Part shown: piece by piece, positions 7,971 through 15,721 of the stretch
How the letters are laid out: every line of letters begins with the position of its first letter
Numbering within the stretch: the stretch's first letter is position 1
Assembly (NCBI GenBank): GCA_017459925.1
Contig: JAFUCC010000128.1
Span: forward strand, 1-34,187
Direction: 5' to 3'
Source: Eggerthellaceae bacterium
Lineage (GTDB): Bacteria; Actinomycetota; Coriobacteriia; Coriobacteriales; Eggerthellaceae
Length of the DNA: 34,187 nt
Notes under the pieces: model-generated
Told to the model about the DNA's origin: nothing
Databases searched by the model: none
Seen by the model: the letters and a program-made list of their open reading frames with translations, nothing else
Program-made: the position numbers and the translations under genes

Positions 7971-8133
7971 GATTTGAACGTCACCCCAGGGACGGCTGCG
8001 GATTGAACGTCACCCCAGGGAAGATGTTCAATTTGTTGAGGCCTTATCTTTACGAAGGAACGCTTCTTCAAATTGAACATCTTCCCTGGGGTGACGTTCA
8101 ATCCGCAGCCGTCCCTGGGGTGACGTTCAAATC
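7971..8133. repeat. Family A REPIN-like element, perfect 65-bp inverted repeat
   Basis: Arms 7971-8035 and 8069-8133 are perfect inverted copies over 65 bp with a 33-bp spacer. Each arm holds two direct copies of TTGAACGTCACCCCAGGGA (7974-7992 and 8003-8021 on the left). The spacer resembles, in inverse orientation, the spacer of the copy at 19171-19318 (about 15 of 22 bases, most differences being transitions), as expected for a mobile unit rather than a chance hairpin. Confidence 0.95.
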
Positions 8134-8174
8134 GAAATGCTGGTCTTGCATAATCGGCCGACCGAGAAACCGAC

Positions 8175-8180
8175 TATAAT
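8175..8180 (+). promoter_or_regulatory. Candidate -10 element of the HD-GYP gene
   Basis: A perfect TATAAT 24 bases before the start codon, directly after the family A repeat. The nearest -35-like TTGCAT (8146-8151) is too far (23 bp), so the -35 is weak or an activator is needed. Confidence 0.45.
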
Positions 8181-8204
8181 GGTAACGTTATAGGGAGAGG
8201 TTTC

Positions 8205-9095
8205 ATGGTCGGCCAAATTCTTGTCGCAGCAGGTTTCCTGCTCATGGCGTACAACGTCGTGAGGGCGCTCATGTTCGCGCGCTCCGTCGGCGACGTCCTC
8301 GTCGGCGAACGCGGGCGTGCGTGGAGCATCATCGTCGTCGCGTTCCTCGTGTTCTTCGCCATCGTGTACGCGTTCATCTTCTTCCAAGACTTCGAAGAAG
8401 TGAGCATCGGCGTCATCCTGCTGTCGGGCAGCATGTTCGTCACGTTCGTGCTGCTGTGGATCATCCGCCTTGTCGGGACGGTGAAGGACTCGACCATGGG
8501 CATGGCCGGTGCGCTCTCGACCGTCATCGAGGCCCGCGACCCCAACCTGAAGGGTCACAGCCGCCACGTTCAACGCCTAACCGGCGAGCTGTACGAGGCG
8601 CTTCCCGACCATATGCGCAGGCAGCTTAATAAGACGAACCTGGAATACGCCGCCTTGTTCCACGATCTGGGCAAGCTCGGCGTTTCTGAATCCATCCTCA
8701 ACAAACCGGGCAAGCTCACGCCGGAGGAATGGGACATCATGCTGCAGCATCCGCAGATCGGCGTGCAGATAATCGAGCCGGTCGGCTCGTTCGACGACAT
8801 CTCCGACTGGATCCTGTACCACCATGAGCGCGTCGACGGAAAGGGCTATTACAAGCTTCCCGGCGACCAGATTCCGCTCGGCGCGCGCGTCATCGCCGTG
8901 GCAGACGTGTTCTCGGCCATATTCATGCGCCGGCCGTACAAGGACGCCGCCAATTACGAGGAATGCATTGCCGAGCTGAAACGCTCAGCAGGCACGCAGC
9001 TCGACGCCGAGATCGTCGAGGCGTTCTGCAGCATTCCGAGGGCAACCGTGCTCACCTGCGGGCGCGACCTCGTCGACGTCGACACGCGCAGTTAA
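8205..9095 (+). CDS. Membrane protein with HD-GYP domain
   Basis: A 296-residue protein with three hydrophobic helices (about residues 4-24, 41-60 and 67-88) followed by a cytoplasmic HD-GYP domain (about 100-275). HD-GYP proteins hydrolyse cyclic di-GMP or related dinucleotides. The metal ligands are visible: GHSRHV (117-122), FHDLGKLG (152-159), KPGKLTPEEW, QHP and HHERVDGKGYY (206-216). The name-giving GYP reads GYY, so the Pro is replaced; many active HD-GYP proteins vary here, but substrate choice may differ. There is no sensory domain beyond the membrane part. GGAGAGG precedes the ATG by six bases. Its signal and substrate cannot be read from sequence. Confidence 0.9.
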   Translation: MVGQILVAAGFLLMAYNVVRALMFARSVGDVLVGERGRAWSIIVVAFLVFFAIVYAFIFFQDFEEVSIGVILLSGSMFVTFVLLWIIRLVGTVKDSTMGMAGALSTVIEARDPNLKGHSRHVQRLTGELYEALPDHMRRQLNKTNLEYAALFHDLGKLGVSESILNKPGKLTPEEWDIMLQHPQIGVQIIEPVGSFDDISDWILYHHERVDGKGYYKLPGDQIPLGARVIAVADVFSAIFMRRPYKDAANYEECIAELKRSAGTQLDAEIVEAFCSIPRATVLTCGRDLVDVDTRS

Positions 9096-9104
9096 AACCG
9101 CTGA

Positions 9105-9383
9105 CTAGCCTCCAGCGCAATCGTTGCCAGACTGCTGGCAAATGCTCTCGCCTATATCCTGCTGCATCACGCCTTTTGCGCCGACGCGCACATCGGGATT
9201 GCGCACGCCTGCAACGCGTTTCCTATCGCTCATCTCGTCGCGCTGCGTTCCGCCTTGCACGTTGCGCACCCCGGCGTTCTTGCCCTCGCCGATCCGGCCT
9301 TCGGTCTCGGATTGATCGCGCAGCCTTGCGGGCTTCTCGCCGTGAGGCCGCATGTTTTCCATTCTCGTTGCGCCGTCGTTCAT
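9105..9383 (-). CDS. Small disordered hypothetical protein
   Basis: A 92-residue ORF rich in Gly, Arg, Glu, Asn and Gln with no hydrophobic core, so probably intrinsically disordered. It carries an imperfect internal repeat (AGVRNVQGG and AGVRNPDVRVG). Support for coding is a strong ribosome site, AAGGAG six bases before the ATG, a fit into an otherwise empty gap, and convergence with the HD-GYP gene only 9 bp away. I do not recognise a family and assign no function. It could also be a spurious ORF; a homologue search in related genomes would settle this. Confidence 0.55.
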   Translation of the reverse strand: MNDGATRMENMRPHGEKPARLRDQSETEGRIGEGKNAGVRNVQGGTQRDEMSDRKRVAGVRNPDVRVGAKGVMQQDIGESICQQSGNDCAGG

Positions 9384-9688
9384 CGCATGCTCCTTTCCGT
9401 GTTTCCCGTAATGAACGATTGCTCGCGAGCACTTCGATTATCCCAGCTCGGCGCCTTTTTTCGAAAACGGGAGCCTCACGATGCGGAACCAGGTGCGCCA
9501 CAACGGCAACACCGTGTTGACGGCTTCGGCGCTTGCCGCCTATCGCGCCTCGTTTCCAGTCGGCCCGATTGCGAACCGCTCAAACGGCCGTTGGGGTACC
9601 ATGGGGTGAGCCGCAATTCCACGCGCGCCTTCACCATCCTTGCCGGCAGCGTGGTTAACGGCGCCAAACCTCGAAGATGGGAGCCATC
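9384..9688. other. 305-bp gap, possible promoters and one short ORF
   Basis: The gap lies between two divergent genes. It holds GATAAT on the minus strand (complement of 9437-9442) as a weak -10 for the small gene, a 10-bp palindrome GCTCGCGAGC (9421-9430), and the 42-residue ORF listed separately. I see no RNA gene and no strong plus-strand promoter for the dehydrogenase. Confidence 0.5.
9481..9609 (+). CDS. Possible 42-residue small protein
   Basis: ATG at 9481 to TGA at 9607-9609. GGGAG (9469-9473) lies seven bases upstream, a good ribosome site, and about three quarters of codons end in G or C, like the surrounding genes. The product starts MRNQVRHNGN, has one Trp near the end and no clear signal or membrane segment. 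It could be a leader peptide for the dehydrogenase 80 bp downstream, or chance. Confidence 0.3.
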   Translation: MRNQVRHNGNTVLTASALAAYRASFPVGPIANRSNGRWGTMG

Positions 9689-10798
9689 ATGGAAACTCGC
9701 CCGTATGTGCCTTGGGACACCGTCATCTCGTTCATGACCGACGTGTTCGTCGGATACGGCGTGCCTCGCGCCGATGCCGAGATCTGCGCCGACGTGCTTG
9801 CCGAATCGGACCGCCGCGGCATCGAGAGCCACGGTTGCAACCGCTTCAAGCCGATTTACATCGATCGCATCATGAAAGGCACGCTGCTGCCCGAGACCAA
9901 CCTTGAGATCGTCAAGGAAACCCCCACGACCGTGCTCGCCGACGCCCATGACGGCATGGGCATGGTGGCAAGCTACCACGTCATGGAAAAGCTCATCGAG
10001 AAGGCGAAGACCTACGGCATGGCCGGTGGCGCCATCCGCAATTCCACGCATTACGGCATCGCAGGTTATTGGGCCACGATGGCCAGCAAGGAAGGCCTCG
10101 TGGGCATTACGGGCACGAACGCGCGCCCGTCCATCTCGCCCACGTTCGGCGTCGAGAACATGATGGGCACCAACCCGCTGACGTTCGCCATTCCCACCGA
10201 CGAGGAGTTCCCCTTCTGCATCGACTGTGCGACTTCCATCGTGCAGCGCGGCAAGATCGAGTACTACGCGCGTTCCGGCAAGCCCACGCCCGCAGGCATG
10301 GTCGTTGCGAAGGACGGATCGGAACTCACCGATTCCGAAGAGATCCTGAAGATGCTCGTCGACGGCACAACTGCCCTTGCCCCTCTTGGCGGCGGTCCCG
10401 GCGATGAGATGTGCGGCTACAAGGGCTACGGCTATGCGGCTGTCGTCGAAATCCTGTCGGCTGCTCTTTCGGGCGGCAAGTTCATGAAGGCGCTCACCGG
10501 CGTCGCCCCCGACGGGTCGCCGCAGATGTACGGCCTGGGGCATTTCTTCTTCGTCGTCGACCCAGACGCGTTCATCGGTCGCGCCGAGTTCGAGAAGATC
10601 GCTGGCGATATCTGCCGTGCGCTGCGTGCTTCCGAGAAAGCTCCGGGTCACGACCGCATCTACACTGCCGGCGAGAAGGAGTACCTCGCCTGGCTCGACC
10701 GCAAGGACAAGGGCGTGCCGGTCGGAGAAGCCGTGCAGAAGGAATTCATCGAGCTGCGCGACAAGCTCGGCCTCGACTACACCTTCCCATTCGAATAA
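9689..10798 (+). CDS. Ldh_2-family (malate/L-lactate/ureidoglycolate) dehydrogenase
   Basis: A 369-residue NAD(P)-dependent 2-hydroxyacid dehydrogenase of the Ldh_2 family, structurally unrelated to classical lactate and malate dehydrogenases. The substrate-binding ESHG (46-49), the RNSTHYG segment, TNARPSISP, MGTNPLTFAIP and IDCATS are in family order. GYKGYGYAAVVEILS near residue 250 is the conserved helix region. The start at 9689 is preferred over 9677 because GATGGGAG sits five bases before it. No pathway partner lies next to it, so malate, lactate, ureidoglycolate or sulfolactate all remain possible substrates. It converges on the asparagine synthetase-like gene. Confidence 0.9.
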   Translation: METRPYVPWDTVISFMTDVFVGYGVPRADAEICADVLAESDRRGIESHGCNRFKPIYIDRIMKGTLLPETNLEIVKETPTTVLADAHDGMGMVASYHVMEKLIEKAKTYGMAGGAIRNSTHYGIAGYWATMASKEGLVGITGTNARPSISPTFGVENMMGTNPLTFAIPTDEEFPFCIDCATSIVQRGKIEYYARSGKPTPAGMVVAKDGSELTDSEEILKMLVDGTTALAPLGGGPGDEMCGYKGYGYAAVVEILSAALSGGKFMKALTGVAPDGSPQMYGLGHFFFVVDPDAFIGRAEFEKIAGDICRALRASEKAPGHDRIYTAGEKEYLAWLDRKDKGVPVGEAVQKEFIELRDKLGLDYTFPFE

Positions 10799-10813
10799 GA
10801 ATGTTTGGGTTCA

Positions 10814-10858
10814 CGCTTGTCCTCGCAGGCTCGGCGGGCAGTTGAACGTCACCCCACA
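10814..10858. repeat. Family A repeat half-element
   Basis: TTGAACGTCACCCCA (10842-10856) is one arm of family A without its inverted partner. The 28 bases before it, beginning CGCTTGTCCTCGCA, are shared with the flank of the copy at 19144 (31 of 36 bases including TTGAACGT), so the family A unit has a longer conserved left flank here. Confidence 0.7.
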
Positions 10859-10861
10859 GTC

Positions 10862-12451
10862 TTAAACAGCGGCATCCTCGCCGAAGAACAGCTCGTACCA
10901 GCGTATGAGCAAGTAGATCGTCCACACGTGGCGCCAGAGCAAGCCCTGGTGGCGGGCGAACCATACCGGATGCTTCACGCGGGGCTTCTGCCCGAGGAAC
11001 TCGTCGAGCAACGCGCCGATTTCATCGACGTTGAAGAACTCGGCAGCCGCTTCGCTTTCGAATGCACGGCGGATGTCGGCGTTCACGTTCGCATCGGCCA
11101 GCCATGAGCGCACGGGCACTGGGAACCCGAGCTTCTTGCGATATGCGACCTCGTGAGGCAACACGCGCGATGCTGCAGCGCGCAGCGCCTTCTTGTTGCC
11201 GTCCTTGTCGGCTTTGTAATGCGACGGCATGCGGCGCGCGATGTCGAAGATGCGCAGGTCGCAATAGGGCATGCGGATGTCAAGGCCCGTGCCGCGCGCA
11301 ATCTTGGTCGAGTTGAACAGGATGCTTCCCTCGAAATAGCTGCGCAGGTCAACGTAAAGCATCCAGTTCAGCGGATCGTACTCGCGCCCCTTCGCTCCGC
11401 GTTCCTTCATGAACTCCTTCGCGGAGCGCTCCGCGTAGAAATGCTTCAGGTACCTGCGCTGCTCGGCATCGTTCATGATGTACGTCGTGCCGTAATACAC
11501 CGGGTCGGGGCTCATGCGCAGCCTGTTCACGTTGTTGTACACGCTGTAGCCGGCGAAGAACTCGTCGGCACCTTCGCCCGAGAAGCACAGTCTCGACTTC
11601 TCCGCGACCTTCTTGCAAGCCGCGTACAGGGCCAATCCGGCAACGTCGGCAGAAGGCTGCTCGTAGGCAAGTAGGAACTCGTCTACGCTGGCGAAGAAAT
11701 CGGCTTGCGACACCGACACGCCCTCGAAATCGCGCCCGAGGTATTCCGCCGTCGCCCGCGCGTCTTCCTCCTCGCTGACCTTCTGGTCTGCATACGCAAC
11801 GCAATACCCGCACTTGGCATTGCTCTTCGCCAGGATATAAGACGAATCGACGCCGCCCGACAGGAAGCTGTCAGGCACCTCGCCTTCGTCGAGGATGTCA
11901 TGCAGGCTCGTCTCCATGGCCTTCTCGAGTTCATCAGCCCATTCGTCAAGCGTTTTCGATTCATCGGGGTCGAAGGAAAGCTCCCAATAGCGCCCGAGCG
12001 CGAGACCGTCGCGATTGAACTTCAGAAAGCCGCCCGGCTCGAGCTTGTACACGCCCTTGAACAGGGTTTCCTCGCCCGGCACGTAGGTGAAACCCAGGTA
12101 AAACTGCACGAGTTCGCGGTTGAGTTCGCGCTCGAAGCCCGGCTGGCTGAACAGGTCTTTTATCTGCGTCCCGTACAGCAGCTTGCCATCAGCCGTCTCG
12201 TAATAAAAGAAGAGCTCGGCGCCGAGCGGGTCGCGTGCGCAGAACAGCTCGTCGGCGTCGGCGTCATACAACGCGAAGCCGAACTGGCCGTTGATATGCG
12301 AGCCCACGTCCTCGCCCCAAGCGTTCCATGCGGCGACGATCAGCTTCTCCTCGCGCTCTTCGCGCGTGCAGTCGGAAATGTCTACGCCCAGCTCGTTGGC
12401 AAGTTCGGCATGATTTCGTATCAATCCGGCATAGGCTTTCAGCTCAACCAT
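10862..12451 (-). CDS. Asparagine synthetase-like protein without catalytic glutaminase Cys
   Basis: A 529-residue protein with an intact asparagine synthase domain: the PP-loop is SGGVDSS (198-204) and SGEGADEFFAGY lies near 292. AsnB makes Asn from Asp, ATP and glutamine. The N-terminal amidotransferase part is shortened by roughly 70 residues: it begins MVELKAYAG, where AsnB has its NGEIYN segment, so the nucleophile Cys2 and the following glutamine pocket are absent. NGQFGFALYD (54-63) and CARDPLG (71-77) of that domain remain. The start is supported by AAAGGA eight bases upstream and TATAAT (complement of 12476-12481). It may use free ammonia or form another amide or ring, as in beta-lactam synthetase relatives; the product is unknown. 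Confidence 0.82.
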   Translation of the reverse strand: MVELKAYAGLIRNHAELANELGVDISDCTREEREEKLIVAAWNAWGEDVGSHINGQFGFALYDADADELFCARDPLGAELFFYYETADGKLLYGTQIKDLFSQPGFERELNRELVQFYLGFTYVPGEETLFKGVYKLEPGGFLKFNRDGLALGRYWELSFDPDESKTLDEWADELEKAMETSLHDILDEGEVPDSFLSGGVDSSYILAKSNAKCGYCVAYADQKVSEEEDARATAEYLGRDFEGVSVSQADFFASVDEFLLAYEQPSADVAGLALYAACKKVAEKSRLCFSGEGADEFFAGYSVYNNVNRLRMSPDPVYYGTTYIMNDAEQRRYLKHFYAERSAKEFMKERGAKGREYDPLNWMLYVDLRSYFEGSILFNSTKIARGTGLDIRMPYCDLRIFDIARRMPSHYKADKDGNKKALRAAASRVLPHEVAYRKKLGFPVPVRSWLADANVNADIRRAFESEAAAEFFNVDEIGALLDEFLGQKPRVKHPVWFARHQGLLWRHVWTIYLLIRWYELFFGEDAAV

Positions 12452-12475
12452 GAATCAGTTCCTTTCGACGCCATA

Positions 12476-12481
12476 ATTATA
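12476..12481 (-). promoter_or_regulatory. Candidate -10 of the asparagine synthetase-like gene
   Basis: TATAAT on the minus strand, 24 bases before the start codon. The -35 position falls within the family A palindrome (12492-12527) and shows no good hexamer. Confidence 0.45.
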
Positions 12482-12491
12482 GGGCATCGCC

Positions 12492-12527
12492 AAATTTGAA
12501 CATCACCCCAGGGGTGATGTTCATTTT
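12492..12527. repeat. Family A palindrome (short form)
   Basis: TGAACATCACCCC followed by its complement GGGGTGATGTTCA around a central A forms a perfect hairpin. It overlaps the stop codon and last codons of the MFS gene (12521) and lies just upstream of the promoter of the next gene, so it may also end or attenuate transcription. Confidence 0.88.
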
Positions 12528-13693
12528 CGCCCATGCACGAGAAAGTACACGAGCGCCGCGCAGGCGGCCAACGCCGCCAGCGCCAAGTAGCTTGCGCTGT
12601 ATCCGATAACCGGAATGGCGGCGCCGATGAGTATGGGGCCGATGCCGCTGCCCAAGTCCATGCTCATGAAGAACGTCGAGTTCGCGCGTCCAAGCTCGTC
12701 AGGCGGCGTATCGCGCGCAATGACCGCCTGCACGATCGATTGCGTCGCCCCGATGCCGAACCCCGCAAATGCCGCAGACGCGAGCAGAATGGCCCCGTTG
12801 ACGGCAAATGCAAGCATGACGAACCCCACCACGAGCGACGCGAAGCAGTAGTAAATCGTCGAATTCTCGCCTTTTCGGTCGACCCGCCGTCCGACAGGCG
12901 GCCGGCTGATGAGTATGACGATGGCGTACACGACGAAATACAGGCTGACGGCATCGGACAGGCCGCGTTCAGCTGCATACGACGTCACGAACGACAGGAT
13001 TCCGGAATACCCGAGATACACGAGAAACAGCGTCGAAGCCAGCGGAACCACCGACAGCTGCACGAGCGAGGCGATGCCGCCTGCCTTCTGCTTGTCGGCA
13101 TGCATGTGGACCGCCGGCTTCTCGGTAGGTGGAATGGTGATGAAGAAGACGCTGACGAGGGCGATCACGGCTATGACGGCCGCTGTGGCGAACATGGGAG
13201 CGTACCCTCCGGCGATGTTCGTGATGATTATCGCCACGAACGGCCCGATTCCCGTGGCAAGCGCCTGCATCATCGAGAAGTATCCGATGCCCTCGCCGTA
13301 CCGATCGCGCGGTATGACGAGCGCCGCGCCCGCAGCGGCCGACCCCGACATGAGCGCGAAGGCGAACCCATGCGCAATGCGCACGGCCATCAGCGGGATG
13401 AAGCCCATGGGAACGAGGTACAGCAGCATGGCGACGGCGTTGACGGCCGTGCCTATGGCGAGCGAGCGCTTCACGCCCCATCGGTCGATCTGGCCCCCGA
13501 AGAACAGGCGCGTGAGGAGCGCGGCTATGACATACGCCGTGATGGTCGTCCCCGCAACCGATTGCGGCAAACCGTACGTATCGACCGCGAACTCGGCGAT
13601 TTTCACCATGATGAGGTAAAACGACAAGGCAGAGCAGAAGTTCACGCCCATCAGAACGATGAACGTCCGCGTCCACAGCTTGTCTTGAGCCAT
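12521..13693 (-). CDS. Major facilitator superfamily transporter
   Basis: A 390-residue, twelve-helix MFS protein. The loop between helices 2 and 3 carries the MFS signature GGQIDRWGVKRSL, and the matching loop in the second half reads PPVGRRVDRKG. A hydrophilic central loop (about residues 194-208, with HMHADKQKAGG) divides the halves. It resembles drug or metabolite efflux members, but the substrate cannot be told. The ribosome site AGGGGG lies only four bases from the ATG. It starts 18 bases after the trigger-factor-like gene, so the two are likely one transcript. Confidence 0.9.
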   Translation of the reverse strand: MAQDKLWTRTFIVLMGVNFCSALSFYLIMVKIAEFAVDTYGLPQSVAGTTITAYVIAALLTRLFFGGQIDRWGVKRSLAIGTAVNAVAMLLYLVPMGFIPLMAVRIAHGFAFALMSGSAAAGAALVIPRDRYGEGIGYFSMMQALATGIGPFVAIIITNIAGGYAPMFATAAVIAVIALVSVFFITIPPTEKPAVHMHADKQKAGGIASLVQLSVVPLASTLFLVYLGYSGILSFVTSYAAERGLSDAVSLYFVVYAIVILISRPPVGRRVDRKGENSTIYYCFASLVVGFVMLAFAVNGAILLASAAFAGFGIGATQSIVQAVIARDTPPDELGRANSTFFMSMDLGSGIGPILIGAAIPVIGYSASYLALAALAACAALVYFLVHGRK

Positions 13694-13701
13694 TGCTCCC
13701 C

Positions 13702-13723
13702 CTAGCGAAGCCTACTTCGCTAG
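13702..13723 (-). other. Hairpin across the trigger-factor-like stop codon
   Basis: CTAGCGAAG (13702-13710) and CTTCGCTAG (13715-13723) form a perfect 9-bp stem with a 4-base loop. It includes the stop codon of the upstream gene and abuts the G-rich ribosome site of the MFS gene. No U-tract follows, so it is more likely to affect translation coupling or mRNA processing than to end transcription. Confidence 0.4.
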
Positions 13724-14989
13724 TTTAGCAGTCTCATCCAGCCAACGGCGAGCCTTGGCGCGCTGGGCCATTTCCTCAACCTGGTACAGGCGACCCGCCA
13801 TGATGTAGCCATGCTTCATCTCCATGCCGCGACCAGGAGCCATCTGCTCGAAGATCATGTCGACGTCGCTCTCGTTGAGGGAATAGCCCTTCATGGCATA
13901 CAGCGCGTCGAGCGCGATGGACAGCTTCAAATCGCGTATCGCCATCTCGCGCAGCTTTTCATGGTACTGCTCGGGCGTCGTTTCGTTCGCGGCGCAGAAT
14001 TCCTCGAAGCCGAGGCCCCGGGCGTGCATGCGCTGCGCTTCCCCGCGCTTAATGCCCTCGACGATGAAGTCGACGAGCTCGTCGGGAATCTCGACGTTCA
14101 GGCGCTCGAACAGCGCCGCATCGATGGCGTCTTCCTTGCTCGGCAGGCCGCCGGCCCGCTGCACGATGTTTTGCGCCATGGCAGCACGCAAATCGTCAAT
14201 GCCCTTCAAGTTGGGGAACTTGCCTTGAATCCACTTCGTCGTCGGCTCGGGCACGTCGACGTAATACAGGGCCTTCACACGCACCGTGGCGTCGTAATGC
14301 TCTTCGGGGCAGATGCCCTCGATTGCAGGCACCGTGAACGATATGTCCTTTTCCTCGCCGGGCCGCATGCCAACGACTTGATCGATGAAATCCTTGGGCA
14401 TCGTCGCATAATCGACCTTCATGGAAGAGGCGGTGCGGCTGAACGTGCTGACAGGCACGCCGCCAGCCCTCACCTCGACATCGACCTTCACGGTGTCGCC
14501 GTATTCGACTTCACGGTCGTCGTTCGTGACGCGCTGGGCCATATACGTGCGCATGAGCGAAGCAAGCGCCTTTTCAACCGCCTCGTCGGAGGGAACGCGC
14601 GCCTCGGGGCCAATCTCGAGCGGCTCGGCGGAAGAGAGCGTGCCCTTCGGCATTTCGTACGTGGCCACCTGGAAGACAAGCGGACCTTCCGGATAGCCGT
14701 TCTCGACGAGGAAAAACTGGGGGAATCCCACAAGCGGGTTCTCAGATGCGCCAAGCGTTTCGGTGCCGATGCGGTCCATCAGGCACTCGACGAGCAGCTG
14801 CTCGAAGCGCTCTTCGCCATAGCGGGCCACGAGGTCGTCGCGCGTGCTGCCGGCCGCAATGCCGCCCGCGCGCGCAAGCTCGGCTTCGCATTCGTCGAGC
14901 AAGCTCGCGACATCGGTCGCAGGCGCTGAAATCTGCAGTTCGAGACGCCCCTTATCGCTGATGCGGGCATCGGTTACGCTAATCGTCAT
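13712..14989 (-). CDS. Trigger-factor-like protein lacking the ribosome-docking signature
   Basis: A 425-residue protein with the three-part order of trigger factor: N-terminal domain (about 1-115), an FKBP-like segment (about 150-235, EYGDTVKVDVEV to GEEKDISFTVP) and a helical C-terminal chaperone arm (about 250-425). Trigger factor docks on the ribosome through a GFRxGxxP loop; here the matching place reads GGIAAGSTR (42-50) before DDLVARYGEERFEQLL, so the basic Phe-Arg-Lys docking contact is absent. The FKBP part is also worn. It may act as a free chaperone or a divergent paralogue. The start at 14989 is chosen for GGAGG seven bases upstream; a 20-residue upstream extension lacks this. A canonical tig is expected elsewhere. 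Confidence 0.85.
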   Translation of the reverse strand: MTISVTDARISDKGRLELQISAPATDVASLLDECEAELARAGGIAAGSTRDDLVARYGEERFEQLLVECLMDRIGTETLGASENPLVGFPQFFLVENGYPEGPLVFQVATYEMPKGTLSSAEPLEIGPEARVPSDEAVEKALASLMRTYMAQRVTNDDREVEYGDTVKVDVEVRAGGVPVSTFSRTASSMKVDYATMPKDFIDQVVGMRPGEEKDISFTVPAIEGICPEEHYDATVRVKALYYVDVPEPTTKWIQGKFPNLKGIDDLRAAMAQNIVQRAGGLPSKEDAIDAALFERLNVEIPDELVDFIVEGIKRGEAQRMHARGLGFEEFCAANETTPEQYHEKLREMAIRDLKLSIALDALYAMKGYSLNESDVDMIFEQMAPGRGMEMKHGYIMAGRLYQVEEMAQRAKARRWLDETAKLAK

Positions 14990-15091
14990 GATTGTTCCTC
15001 CCCCTTCGCCGTGCGTGCTTTGCACCCATACTAAACCAAGCACGCGCACCCAAGAGGTTCCTACCTCGTGACATAGGACAGATGATACTTG

Positions 15092-15664
15092 TCACTCGCT
15101 TATCACGAGGTCGACGGGGAGGTCGTATTCGCCTATGACGCCTTCGGCTTTCAGGCTGGGAATATGCTGTGCACTGCGGCAAAGGCCTATGGAAGGGCCT
15201 TCGAAATCGGCGAGGAACGTGTCGTAGAAACCGCCGCCATAGCCAAGGCGGTAGCCTTCGTCATCGAACGCCATGCCGGGAACGATGGCCACCATGCGCT
15301 CGCCCGTTGAAAGGGTCTGTTCGGCGGCTTCGTCGATATACGGTTCCTCGACGCCGAACGGGCTCAGCTCGAGCGAGTCCAAAGACGTCACTTTGAACCA
15401 GCGCATCTGGCGCGGGCCGACGCAGCGCGGCAACGCGACGACCTTGCCCAATTCCCATGCCCGCTCGATAATGGCGCGCGTTTCCACCTCGGCGCCCATG
15501 GAAAGGTACGTCAAGACGACGTCGGCCGACTGGAATTCGGGGCTTGTGCAAACGCATTCGGCGATTTTAGCGTCGATGCTTGCGCGTTCGTCTGCGGGAA
15601 TGGCCTTGCGAACGGCGCGCATGCGGGCGCGCAAACCGTCCTTCGCCGTCGCGATATCGCTCAT
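15092..15664 (-). CDS. fau: 5-Formyltetrahydrofolate cyclo-ligase
   Basis: A 190-residue enzyme that converts 5-formyl-THF to 5,10-methenyl-THF using ATP, returning a storage form to the one-carbon pool. The ATP- and Mg-binding signature GYRLGYGGGFYD (137-148) is complete, IVPGMAFD precedes it, and the N-terminal RKAIP segment fits the family. The start at 15664 has GAGGAG four bases upstream. An in-frame upstream ATG (15691) lies inside a family B repeat and is rejected. The gene lies 102 bp before the trigger-factor-like gene, same strand. Confidence 0.93.
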   Translation of the reverse strand: MSDIATAKDGLRARMRAVRKAIPADERASIDAKIAECVCTSPEFQSADVVLTYLSMGAEVETRAIIERAWELGKVVALPRCVGPRQMRWFKVTSLDSLELSPFGVEEPYIDEAAEQTLSTGERMVAIVPGMAFDDEGYRLGYGGGFYDTFLADFEGPSIGLCRSAQHIPSLKAEGVIGEYDLPVDLVISE

Positions 15665-15683
15665 GTTGCTCCTCTTTGCCGTT

Positions 15684-15715
15684 TGGGACATTAGCCCCTG
15701 CCCCCATTGTCCCAG
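15684..15715. repeat. Family B repeat, single unit
   Basis: TGGGACATTAG then CCCCTGCCCCCATTGTCCCA: a short hairpin unit with arms TGGGACA/TGTCCCA and a C-rich loop. It lies between the ROK gene stop and the fau start, in the 5' leader of fau. Confidence 0.88.
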
Positions 15716-15721
15716 CGAAAC

